Origin: Cotesia glomerata
Lineage: Eukaryota; Arthropoda; Insecta; Hymenoptera; Braconidae
Assembly: GCF_020080835.1 (NCBI RefSeq)
Contig: NC_058163.1
Span: 22,657,904-22,721,903, forward strand
DNA: 64,000 nt
Direction of reading: 5' to 3'
Shown: positions 47,778-57,570 of the stretch, in pieces
How the letters are laid out: every line of letters begins with the position of its first letter
How positions within the stretch are numbered: position 1 is the stretch's first letter
Translations under genes and position numbers: made by a program
The notes under the pieces: generated by a model
Seen by the model: only the letters and a program-made list of their open reading frames with translations
Database searches by the model: none
What the model was told of the DNA's origin: nothing

Positions 47778-47968
47778 GTTAATAATAAAATACTTTTCTC
47801 ATATATTTAATACTCGCTAACACCGGTCATCACAAACAATCACTTTTCTCTAATTCAAAATTTATATTCATTATCTTTTTGAAATTAACCATTTTGTTTA
47901 TATTTTTCATCTAGGTTACACCATAAAAATTTATTGTATTCCTATCGAAGCGGGCGGGTATCAGCTAG
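47778..47968 (+). repeat. Inverted Helitron 3' end, right arm
   Basis: Plus-strand copy of the 3' end: GAAGCGGGCGGGTATCAG, CTAG at 47965-47968, then T. It faces away from the left arm, so the region has two outward-facing Helitron 3' termini. That would happen if a second Helitron were truncated by, or replicated together with, the first. Confidence 0.8.
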
Positions 47969-48369
47969 TTATTAATAAATTCATAACAAATTAAGTGGTA
48001 TTAAAAATATATTTATTATTACTCATTTTATTAGAAATTATCTTAAATCGACCGTTTTTATAATAATTTAACGATATCGTTGTAAAATTTTAGAGAAGAC
48101 GCATCAGACACAATTTACCATTTTAATTTTAATCATTAAAATCAGTATAATCATTTAACAATATCAACTTGATAATATTTATGTTTAATTTATCTGTGTT
48201 ATGATATAATCGAGTTCATCCTTCATGATTATTCCAATACATATAAGTTATTTCAGTTATTAATGATTTAGCTATTCTTTCTTAAAAACGTATGATTATG
48301 AATTCCTACTGTCCCAACAGTCAATCGATAAAATTTAAAATCAATCATTTTGACAGTTATTATAGCAAC

Positions 48370-48504
48370 GGTAACCATGATAACGGTAACCATGGTAACG
48401 GCAACCATGGTAACGGTAACCATGGCAACGGTAACCACGGCAACGGTAACCATAGCAACGGTAACCATGGCAACGATAACCATGACAATGGTAACCATGG
48501 CAAC
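48370..48504. repeat. 15-bp minisatellite, nine units, RFX X-box-like
   Basis: Nine head-to-tail units with consensus GGTAACCATGGCAAC; a tenth, degenerate unit precedes them. Most units contain GTAACC-AT-GGYAAC, which fits the RFX/X-box consensus GTNRCC(N0-3)RGYAAC (from memory) and is almost palindromic. Because 15 is a multiple of three, both strands stay open: an NGNH repeat on the plus strand and an MVTVA repeat on the minus strand. Those frames (48292-48510 and 48268-48498) are by-products and not proteins. Confidence 0.9.
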
Positions 48505-48995
48505 GGTTGATTAGCGTGGGTGGTTGTAGGGGGGTTGAGTTCGATAATTTACGGGTGCCACTGATGGTTTCTTAGATTAGAGGGTCAAAATGATATTTCG
48601 CTCCCAAAAAAAGAGAGAGATATAGGGAAGGGGAAAGATTATAGGGCACGGGAGGGGAGGAGAAGAATGAGAGGGAGGGGAGGGGAGGGCATATGTGATG
48701 GTAGACGAAAAATTCATTTTGGCTAGGAATTGCGTAAAATCCGTTCTTAGTGAGCGTCTACATCACGAATGGAGTAACTATGCTAAATTTCAAGTCAATC
48801 GGGCGAATAGTTTCGGAGATCTCGTGATGAGTGAGTGGTATTTCGCTTATATATATATAGATTAGCATTAATTATATTGCATTATAATAACGTTTATTGT
48901 AAAATAGCAAATTCTATCACAGCTCATAATTATCTTTTATATTTTTAAATATTAAAAACGTTAACTTATTTAGTGAATTTAATTATTATCGTGTA

Positions 48996-49696
48996 CACAG
49001 AAAAAAAAATTTCTTGGCTGGAGAACAAAATTCTTGGCTCAAAAAAATTTTCGGGTGCCTCAAGGAAGACCGAAGTTGTGTTGGTCGAAGTGAAAATTTT
49101 TCTTGAAATTCTATTCTTGGTGGAAGTCATTATTTCTTAATTCAAATTATCATAAATACTTGGTACAATAAATTTCTATATTTGATCAAGATTTCTTGAT
49201 ACTTTAGGGAAGCAGCGCCACCTACTTCAGCAAAGAAAAAAATTTTCTTATCTTGAGAAAATTTTTCTCTTGAATATTTGATACCCATTTTATATTATTT
49301 TAGCGTGCAATTATACATATTGAATGAAAAAAAATGATTCAATATTATTTGATCTTCCCATTTGACATGTTAATTAATAAAAATATTAATGAAAATTTAC
49401 TTCTATCTTTATATTTAATTTTTTGGAGTAAGAGAGAAATTTTCTCAAGACAAGAAAATTTACTTCTATCAAAAACTAAATTTTTTGGAGCAAGCGGCTG
49501 AATTTTCTCTAAACAACAAGATTTTCTTGACTTAAATAAATTTTCTCGGATCAAGATACGTATTTCTTAAAGCAAGAGAATTAATTTAGTTGGAATAATT
49601 GAAATTTCTTGTCAAAAAAAAAATTTTTTTTTCCCTCAAGAAAATAATTAAGAAGATAAATATTTTCTTGACTCAAAAAAACCTGTTTTTTCTGTG
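48996..49696 (+). mobile_element. Family B MITE, copy 5
   Basis: 701 bp flanked by TA, with ends CACAGAAAAAAAAATTTCTTGG and TTTTTTCTGTG. The conserved segment reads GCAGCGCCACCTACTTCAGC near 49212, the fullest form of the CTCF-like core in this family. The 69-codon minus frame inside is repeat-derived. Confidence 0.85.
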
Positions 49697-49911
49697 TATT
49701 CCAGCTATAGGGTTATAAAAAGTATCAAAAAATTGCTATTTTTACTTTCTATTTTAAATAAATATTTGTTAACTGTTAACAAATTTTTATTAAAATTTAA
49801 TAAATAATTTATTAACTGTTAATAAATATTTATTAAATCCTATGATGTTAAAAAATCATTAATTAACAGTTAATAAAGCTTATTAAATATCAACAAATCC
49901 TTCTATCAGTG

Positions 49912-51388
49912 TGCGAAAACTGAAGAAACAAAAAAAAAACTCAAAATTATTAATTCAGAAAATTTCAACCCTAAAAAAAAACTGTAATAGTTCTACGATA
50001 AACTGAAGTATTTTCCAGTGATATAAAAAATGGATAAAAAAAGCGGGCGAAGTATTAAAAAAGCAATGAATCAAGGGCTTTATAGAGCGACAGAAGCACG
50101 GACACCAAACAGAATTTGTCTGGTGAATAATTGAAGAATGTACGCGAACACTCCTGGACAAAGTACCTTCTCGTCCATTGTATCATTGTATCGAGTGGGT
50201 GAAGGTGAATAGAGCTAGACCGTTCTCCACATTTAGCTGCTGCATCAGCCGGGAATGGACCAGCAAACCTCCCATTGTCATCTCGGTTAAACAACAGCGC
50301 TATTATAATTCAACAGCACACATTCACAATGTAAAACTCGGCTATAAAATTTCTATCACTTGAAATCAGCCTCGCTTGAATAAATAATTCATACCAATCC
50401 CGAAATTCATTCTGATCTTGAAAAAAAAAAAAAAAAAAATTACAATATAGATGAAAAAATAATTTAAAAGCACGATTGATGTCAATACTTATGACGATAG
50501 TTATTTCAAACCATAATTAAATATAAACGCAATTTGTCCTCCCCTAGCATTACGTTTAGCTCGCTCAACTTTCGGAGTTAAGGATCTGGCCAACCGTTGA
50601 CGAATTCACGGAGAGTATTTCCCTAGCAAACCATCACGCGATTACACTAATTCAGGTATCATTTATTTTACATTCACCCTTCTTGGCTCATCACCCGAAT
50701 CATTCCACCCCTTTGGCCCCTTCTGTCCTTTACTACTGCACAGTTCGATTCCACAGCCACCGAAAAGGAAGAAAGCAAGAAAGAGAAAGATGTTAACCCG
50801 GGAACTTTGAAGTGCGGTTGGTTTTTGATGTTGCCACCAACTGTTCCCCCTTTCTTTTCTAATGTCGTAGCCCATGCAAAATACTCTATTCTCGGCTACG
50901 CATGAATCACCTATTAAAGGTCTATTATAAATTGTTGCTTTTGCGCTTTAAACACCATTTCATTTTTAAGATTATCTCCATCTTTTATCTTTCATCTTTT
51001 ATTTGATAAACTTTTGATTTTTTTTTTCTAAGTTAATAATTGGATTTTAAAGATTTAAAAACAATTTGAATTTTTTAACATTGAAGAAAATTTTTATGAT
51101 TTTTTGTTTTTAAGCTTTATTAATAAATTTTAACTTTAAAAGTAAAAAGTTATAAATTATGAACATTTTTTTTTAACAAATAAATTATTATGAAGAGAAT
51201 TTATAAAAAAATTTAATTTGTAGAAATTAAAAAAAAATATATTGATGCAATTTTTTTTTTAAATAAGAAAATTTAATTTTTTTTATCAAATTAAAGAATA
51301 AAATTGTTTTAATTTTTTAAATTTCTAAATATGCGTTTTGTAATTTTTAAACAAAAAATAATTTTTTTATTTTCATAAAAATGTCTTT
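49912..51388. other. Noncoding; balanced blocks
   Basis: Balanced blocks at 50050-50360 and 50510-50920 have short frames (up to 79 codons) with no motif. The minus frame at 50663-50875 has a hydrophobic stretch FLFLAFFLFGG but no supporting context. AT-rich DNA follows. Confidence 0.25.
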
Positions 51389-51461
51389 GTCTCGGATAGC
51401 TTAACTGGTAGAGCCCTTGGCGCGTAACCGAGAGATCTGGGTTCGATTCCCAGTCTGGGCT
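51389..51461 (+). other. tRNA-like SINE head (pol III promoter)
   Basis: The anticodon arm CTTGG-CGCGTAA-CCGAG folds, but position 33 is G rather than U. With the conserved SINE body behind it, this is a promoter module, not a tRNA gene. Confidence 0.75.
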
Positions 51462-51566
51462 GTCTGATTATTTTTTCAATTACGGAAAAATTCCCACTGA
51501 GTAGGTCCCCCCTTTCCCCTATCCGTTCTTTCCCAACTCCCTTAAAAATTTGCTTTAATATGGCAA
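51389..51566 (+). mobile_element. tRNA-derived SINE, copy 2
   Basis: 178 bp, nearly identical to the complement of 15821-15998. The tRNA-like head (51389-51461) has A box TAGCTTAACTGG and B box GGTTCGATTCC. The body has CCCCCTTTCCCCTATCCG and ends TTTGCTTTAATATGGCA. The near identity over the full length in two distant places shows a recently active family. Confidence 0.85.
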
Positions 51567-53531
51567 TCTTATCAAACAAGGACAATCTTTTTATTAATAA
51601 TATAAATAAAATCCTTTTTAGAATAAATTCCACTCTGGAGAAATTAAAACAATTAAAACTCAACTCTGCAAATTTTTTAAAGTATAATTTTAGTTAACAA
51701 TTCGGAATAAAAGTTACAAGTTATAAATTTTGAAGGATTTACATAATGTTGAGTCCGAAATTTAGTTGAGGAAATACGTAATGTGTGTTATAAAATCAGG
51801 ACAAGGGAAACAAAGTTGCGAATTGAATTGTCTATTTCGAGTTGAAAGGATGGAGGATCAGATATATATAGTAATAGAGAGCTATTGAATTTTTTAAGCT
51901 GATGGACCGGGAAGCGTTTTGACTTTAAATTTTCTTTGTTGGATTTGGACCCTCAGACACTACTCGAGATTTATCGGGCTCACGTTAGTCCTTCCCTTCA
52001 AGTTGCGAGCACCTTACTCACACACGTGTTTTTTCAGCGAGCAAGTCAAGAGAGAAGACAAGGGGACAGATATTTGCACATTTTCCAATAAAGTATTGGT
52101 CGCGTGTCGGGCATGTCTTTGCTTGAAATAACAAGGGTTAACATTATCGAAATTAATACTTTTTGGAGTGTATATAAAGGCTAGGAAAAACAAAGGGGTT
52201 ATTCAACTTATTGTAGCTTTGTTTGTTGATTAAATAAATAACTGTTTTTAATATACCACTTGATTAAAAGTTCTAATTTGGGCTAAACTTTTATCAAAAA
52301 TCTTACAAATTATTTTTCCTGAGTAATTTAATTCAAATTTTGTTCAACATTTATTCATTATTCTTCAAATAAAAAATTAAATACTTCCAATCGTTAATTA
52401 GTAAAAATTTTTAAAATGAAAAGAATAATTTTTTTGAATTTTTAATTTTACAAATAAATTAATTTAATCAAATTTAACACCTAATTCAAATTTTACGTGG
52501 TCAAAATTTCAAGTTCTATTTTAGCCAAATTTTTTTGTGATTCCTCTTATCAAAAATCAAATATCTTCAATTGTCAATCGGTTTAATATTTCTACAATTT
52601 TATAAAAATAATTCCAAACCAAAAAAAAAAACATCTAATTTCTCTAAAATAAAAATCTAATTTTAGCAAATTTAATATCTAATTAAAGTCTTTAAACTTC
52701 TAGTTTAATTTCAGCCAAATTCATTTATTATCTTTTTCGAAAATAAAATATCTTCGCGCTTTAATTTTACAAAATATTACTTCTCAAATTTTCCAAATCA
52801 AAATAAAGTAACTTATTCCTAATTTTTCCAAAAAAAAACTTTCATTTTACCAAATTTGACACCTAACCCAAATTTCCAAAAATGATAAAAATAATTTCCG
52901 TCCAAACTAATAATTATTATAACATATAACTCAAAAACTGCTTTCCCATGGCCTAGTTTCGATGCATTAACACATAAATATTCATGTGTCTATACCGTCA
53001 TATATTGATCCATTAACGAAACATAAACATAAATATAAATAATAACAAGAACCGTGGTACGAGATAACCCATAGTATTTTCTAACACTAACACTAACATG
53101 ACGATATACGTACAGTATAAATAGTATATAGTATGCATATATAGTGGATAATATAAGCTAGCATCTCTAAACCCATAACTTGGGATTATATATATTCATG
53201 GGTGAGTTGATCCATTTAACGTTAACGACGCCGTCGACGTCAGTGATGCGAGCTTTCAATACCTTACCGCCATCAGAAAAGCAATAATCGCTGTAACCTC
53301 TATGCCACTTATGTAAGCTACTCTAGATGTTGTTCTAGTAGACGTAGAAGTAGCGAACGGGTGGTTCTATTACCCTATAACCGAATAATCTCGCTCTATA
53401 GTTATGGATAAAACAACTCCCTTAACTATTAGGTTAACTCAACAAAGATTCACTCAATAAACTTGTTCTCATATTTAACTCTGCTATAAATATTTATCAA
53501 TAAATAATAATTAAATTATTAAATTACTCAC
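51567..53531. other. Noncoding, mostly AT-rich
   Basis: A balanced block at 51830-52140 has a 70-codon plus frame without motifs. 52200-52910 is AT-rich low complexity. 52920-53520 is moderately complex and, by the gene model, is the first part of intron 1 next to the donor. Confidence 0.25.
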
Positions 53532-53567
53532 CTGCCAAGTGTTTGAATCCAGAGCGAGGTAAGACAT
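53532..53567 (-). CDS. Candidate first coding exon (12 codons), unknown protein
   Basis: On the minus strand ATG at 53567-53565 lies in the context CCAAC-ATG, a good insect start. It encodes MSYLALDSNTWQ and meets a consensus donor CAG|GTGAGT at 53532|53531 in phase 0. A possible acceptor (TTCATCAG, at 53605) would make the upstream border of this exon, with about 37 bases of 5' UTR. The exon at 2210-2287 has matching phase. I do not recognise the N-terminus. Twelve codons are few, so chance is possible; the start context and the strong donor are the evidence. Confidence 0.4.
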
Positions 53568-53604
53568 GTTGGATTGATGACTGTTGACCAGAGATGTTCC
53601 TCAG
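53568..53604 (-). other. Possible 5' UTR part of first coding exon
   Basis: Between a plausible acceptor AG at 53606-53605 and the ATG at 53567 the minus strand reads through without another ATG. If the acceptor is not used, the UTR extends further upstream. Confidence 0.25.
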
Positions 53605-54149
53605 CTGATGAACCGGAATTAAAATGGGGTTTTAATTAACAAATGTCGATGTGTGCAGATTTATTCAGCTGATAATATCACTAATTCACAAATTCACGTG
53701 CCAGGGAGATTTAAAACCGGCATTCTATTTAATTATTATACTGAACCTGCAACAGAGATATTTATTCATCTGATTAGTCCAATGTTTTATCAATTTGGCG
53801 AACTTACATCATAATGTTGGATTTTGAAATAGTTTAAAAGACGGAAAAGTTTAAAAAGGGATAAGGGTTTTAATTTATACGCAAAGTCTTCGACTCTCGG
53901 GGGCATTTCGTCAACAAAATTTAGTTAAGCTAAGTTAAATACGGCTCCCAGAGGTGCGACAACTCTGACTTTTAATTGTTAAAACTTTAACGCACGCAAC
54001 CGGTACATAAAACATCGCGGTTGTATTTTTTTTTCCGTCCATTTTATTTTGTTTTTTTACTGAAATAATTATTATTATTATTACTTTTATTTTATGTTAA
54101 TATAACTGGTAACACATACAGGTGAAAGCTGTTTTCATGTTTGTATTTA
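53605..54149. other. Noncoding, upstream of candidate exon 1
   Basis: Moderately AT-rich. A short A/T-only run of ATT units is at 54069-54084. No clear promoter element was seen. Confidence 0.25.
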
Positions 54150-54420
54150 CACTGATAGAAGGATTTATTTGTATTAAAAAAGATTTGTTAATAGTTAACA
54201 AATCATTTATTAGAGACCACTTTTTAGTATTAAACAAATATTTCTTAGTATTTAAAATGATTTGTTTGTATTTAATAAATCTAATATTCATTTATTAAAT
54301 ATTGATAAATCTTTTTAAATACTAAGAAATATTTTTTAAGGACTAAAAAATGGTCTCTAATAAATGATTTGTTAAATATTAACAAATATTTTTAACTATA
54401 AACAAATCCTTCTACCAGTG
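54150..54420. mobile_element. 271-bp hairpin MITE, family A
   Basis: Ends CACTGATAGAAGGATTT and AAATCCTTCTACCAGTG with TA on both sides. Same length and nearly the same sequence as 13597-13867, with a full-length inverted structure. It lies about 0.5 kb upstream of candidate exon 1. Confidence 0.9.
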
Positions 54421-55070
54421 TACCGTAACACTTGTGTTTACATTTTTCACTTTTTTTTTAAACTACAATTTTATAGTCTTAAAAAAAATTTTTTTTTTCA
54501 AAAATTCCAACTGGTTAATTTTATTTATTTTTTACAAAATTAAAATAATTAATTAACAATTTGATTTAAATTAAAAAAAAAATTTTTATTCATTATTTAT
54601 ACTCTAAAAACCTCTCAGGATTCGAACCACGGACCGTCGGGTTTTAAAATAAAAACCGCTGTAATTTTTTTCCTAATAAAGATATAAAAAAACTTTTTAA
54701 AAATAATTAATCATTATAACTTACCCTTAAAAAAATCACAGTGCATTTGCAAAAAAAAATTCATTAAAAAAAAAAAATTTATTTTTTAAATCACGAGATA
54801 TAAAAATCACTGAACTCGCTAACAGTAAAAACCAACAACAAAACAAAAACAAAATTCCACCTTATTAACAACTAACAACCCACTAGTCCATGCTGACAAT
54901 AACAATAATAATAATTATAATAATAATGATAATAATAACAATATCGAATTAAAGAATAGTTTTATCACGAGGAATTCCCGTATGCAGAAGTATGCAGCGA
55001 TGGTCAGCGAGTGCAGTAGTACAGCACTAGGTACTAATACAGTAGAGTAGTTTTGGTGGTAGTGTAAGTT
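54421..55070. other. Noncoding; AAT-type simple repeat at 54898-54940
   Basis: AT-rich with a degenerate AAT/AAC trinucleotide tract. No gene. Confidence 0.4.
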
Positions 55071-55440
55071 CGGCGTCGGCGTTGGTGGTGATTGCGATTG
55101 CGACGGCGGGAGTATTCGCGGAAGGAAGGAAGGAAGGAAGGAAGTGATTTTGGTATTGTATGGGCCAAAGTGGACCGCACGTGGCGCGTCGCGACGTCGC
55201 ACTGTGCTTCAGGCGAGAGACACCCGCCGCCGGGGGTGTGGTACCGCCTCCAGTCACATGACGACATTCTGGAACCACCACCCTCCCAGAAGTCCGTGTA
55301 CGTATCTGGCTCGCGTACACACTCACTATCACTATCAGCGAGTACCGAGCCGGCGCAAACGATATCGCTCCCGACCCCGCGCCCCCAGGTCCATCTTATG
55401 CCTTATACCACACCCCCGCCACCAGACCCGCACTCAGTCG
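55071..55440 (-). promoter_or_regulatory. CpG-rich block, possible promoter or 5' UTR
   Basis: This is one of the most GC- and CpG-rich parts of the window (for example GGCGTCGGCGTTGG near 55072 and CGTGGCGCGTCGCGACGTCGC near 55180, partly shown). It includes (GAAG)6 at 55121-55144. It lies 1.5 kb upstream of the candidate start codon on the minus strand, so it could hold the transcription start of that gene. The strand is inferred from the gene model only. The 160-codon plus frame at 55092-55574 is the longest in the window, but its repeats and lack of motifs make it unlikely to be a gene. Confidence 0.3.
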
Positions 55441-56877
55441 AGAGTTTAGTCCTCCAACACTCACACACTCACACATATGCTAGACTGTTATCATCCTCTT
55501 GGTTACGTTCATACACGATACGAGTTCTGCGCATGACCGATCGATTCCCTTTAACTTGGAATGCCTCGTATTAAACCCTCTTCCTTTACACATGTGTGAT
55601 ATCCGATATCCAAGTATGTGACTAGATTGTAGATTGAAGATGTAGATGCAGATGAAGATGCATAAAAAAATTTTGAAATTTTCAATTACCCGCATATTTA
55701 TTACCGGACATTACAATAATTTAATCATTACATGCATCGAAAATAACGCATATCCCGATTTACGATTATGATCAGTGATGAGTTGCGGACAGCGCCACCA
55801 GTTATTTTCCCAGTTTGTAAAAATCAAATCGGCTGATCTTAAAGCTTAGATGCATCGCTTACTTAGAAATAAATATTGAGAGGTCAGCCGATCCGAAGGA
55901 TAGAAAGTACGGCACCACGCCTTTCGCTCGTGACTGGTTTATGGGTTTTAATTTTAAATGTTAGTCGCTGTTAAAATCCTCCAGCTCTCGTAAATCTGAT
56001 TATCGATGCAGATTTTTTATTTACTATCCACGAATTCTAAGGTTTGAAAGTTTTGCGCGCTATTTACTCAAATTTTGACCTACGACCAATTTTAAAATCA
56101 TTGGTAAAGTTTTCTAAATTCACTTTTCTGCTGCTGAATAGACTTAAAATTTTTTTAATATTGTCATTTTTTGAAAAGTTATCGAGTTTTAAAAACTCCA
56201 AGTGGATAGTAGTCAACGAAAAAGGCCGCCCTTTCCCCCCACTCCTGTACTCTGAAGCGGGAAATTTAAACACTAAATCTTTTGGATAAAATAAATCAAT
56301 GCAAGCAAAGTATTAATCAGATGGTAATAAACTAAATCAGTGTGGGTATGTTTAAATATCGCCTAGGTACATACGAGGTACAAGGTGTAAGGTGTAAGGT
56401 ACGAGGTTACGATAGCCAATACCAATAACTCGGTAACTTGCTCGTGATGCAATTTACCTACTACATCATTATCTGAGAAGTTAAGCCGATGTTACTTTGA
56501 AATTACTAGTTAAATTGCATTGAGCTATGTGAGAGATCGCCGAACCAGTTGGTGTAATCTGTCCATGCAGGTGTTTATCTATTGGCTTACTTGTGTACCA
56601 ACTTAAACCTCAAACATTCTCACCCACACATCCACATGTTCCAGGATCATAAGTTAAGCCATCCAATCGAGATAAGGCGTAGGTGGATTGTGGAATATGC
56701 GGATCCAAGTTATTCTAAGAATTTAAGTTATCTGACGTTAATTTTTTTTAATCTTACATCGGTGATTTTCGATTGAATTTTTTTTTTATCAAAAAGTTTT
56801 TTTTATTGTAAAAATGTTTTCATATAAAATTTTATAACGAATATTTTTTATTTGAAATTCAAAAATAAACATTCTTT
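55441..56877. other. Noncoding stretch
   Basis: Complex sequence to about 56720, then AT-rich. Two opposite-strand frames at 56044-56289 have no motifs. A 'ggtacaaggtgtaaggtgtaaggtacgagg' type tandem is at 56377-56406. Confidence 0.3.
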
Positions 56878-57190
56878 TTATTTATTTATTTATTTATTTA
56901 TTCATTAGTAATAAATGCCAAGGCACAGACCAAATGGCAAGGTATGGAAAACAAATAATTCTTGTGGAACTGTAAATTTACAAAATAATATAAATGATAC
57001 ATGAAATTAACATGTGTAAGAATATAACAAACAAAAGACTATAAAGTGATATAAAAATGTCTTATGCTTAACAATATTATAAATTTATAAAAGTATATTT
57101 GGTAATGATTTATGATTAAATTGTAATGAGTTTCAAATAAGTCCATTTCTTATTTGGAATAAAAGTTAATTAACATCTTGTAAATAACTA

Positions 57191-57433
57191 CACTGATAAA
57201 AAATTTAACTTGGCTCAAGAGCAAAAATCTTGAACCAAGAACATCATTTTGAAGAAAATGAATTTCTTGAAGCAAGAAAAAAAATTCTTAAACCAAGAAA
57301 ATTTTCTCGACTCAAGAATTTTTCCTCTTGACTCAAGAACTTTTCTTCTTGGCTCAAGAAATTCATTTTCTTCAAAATAGTGTTCTTGGTTCAAGATTCT
57401 TGCTCTTGAATCAAGTTAAATTTTTTATCAGTG
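57191..57433. mobile_element. 243-bp hairpin MITE, family C
   Basis: Ends CACTGATAAAAAATTTAACTTGG and CAAGTTAAATTTTTTATCAGTG, flanked by TA. The whole element is a hairpin built from TTCTTGA/TCAAGAA words, with arms sharing 'cattttgaagaaaatgaattt'. It is inserted in LINE copy 3. Confidence 0.9.
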
Positions 57434-57486
57434 TAGCTAAAAAAAATAACATAACATTGCACATAAACTTAGAAATATTAATCAAT

Positions 57487-57560
57487 CTAGAAGTCATTTG
57501 ACAAAAGGTAGTTAAACATATCCTTTTTGAAAACTTCTAAAGAACTAAAATTTACATTTT
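57487..57560 (-). pseudogene. C-terminus of LINE reverse transcriptase ORF
   Basis: The frame reads SSLEVFKKDMFNYLLSNDF before TAG. It matches the SSLEIFKKNM...LLSNDF end at 15380-15428, with amino-acid changes that are conservative. Only the tail of the protein is left. Confidence 0.7.
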
Positions 57561-57570
57561 ATTGATGTAA

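Larger units (their letters stand above)
47185..48861 (-). mobile_element. Helitron-like element with X-box minisatellite
   Basis: On the minus strand it begins A|TCTATATATATATAAGCG at 48861. A stretch common to many insect Helitron 5' ends follows (ACTCATCACGAGATCTCCG, from memory). It ends with an imperfect hairpin (CCCAGCGAAGCGGG, with a bulged A), TATCAG, CTAA at 47185 and then T. The body includes a GA-rich tract (48600-48690), the 15-bp minisatellite at 48370-48504, a tRNA-like block, and a second, inverted Helitron 3' end at 47968. No Rep/helicase frame is seen. Confidence 0.75.
46925..49911. mobile_element. Family A hairpin MITE expanded to a 3-kb composite
   Basis: Left end CACTGATCGAAGGATTT at 46925 and right end AAATCCTTCTATCAGTG at 49911 are the termini of family A, flanked by TG on both sides. 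Between them lie a Helitron (47185-48861), a family B MITE (48996-49696) and residual 'agttaataaatatttattaa' words typical of family A. Two separate decayed family A copies could also produce this picture, since the intact element is only 271 bp. Confidence 0.6.
2288..53531 (-). other. Predicted giant first intron (about 51 kb)
   Basis: This is the span between the donor at 53531-53530 (GTGAGT, minus strand) and the acceptor at 2289-2288. No other exon with matching phase was found in between. It is packed with nested MITEs, Helitrons, SINEs and LINE pieces. Introns of this size near the 5' end are typical of developmental or neural regulatory genes in insects, but the gene identity is unknown. 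The call depends on both flanking exons being real. Confidence 0.35.
56878..57570 (-). mobile_element. LINE 3' end, copy 3, with MITE insert
   Basis: On the minus strand it runs from the ORF2 C-terminus (57560 to 57487, ending YLLSNDF and a TAG stop) through an AT-rich 3' UTR. It ends at TGTGCCTTGGCATTTATTAC and a TAAA-type tail (56905-56878). The family C MITE at 57191-57433 interrupts the UTR. It is the same family as 15336-17228. Confidence 0.7.

Noticed and set aside
48268..48510. NGNH-repeat and MVTVA-repeat proteins on the two strands
   Set aside because: Both come from the 15-bp minisatellite, whose length keeps all frames open.
51389..51461. Functional tRNA gene
   Set aside because: Lacks U33, is followed by a conserved SINE body, and exists as a near-identical repeat at 15926-15998.
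55092..55574. 160-codon plus-strand frame, longest in the window
   Set aside because: Starts in a GAAG simple repeat and CpG-rich DNA, has no domain, signal or splice context, and two overlapping frames on the same strand and the opposite strand are also open.
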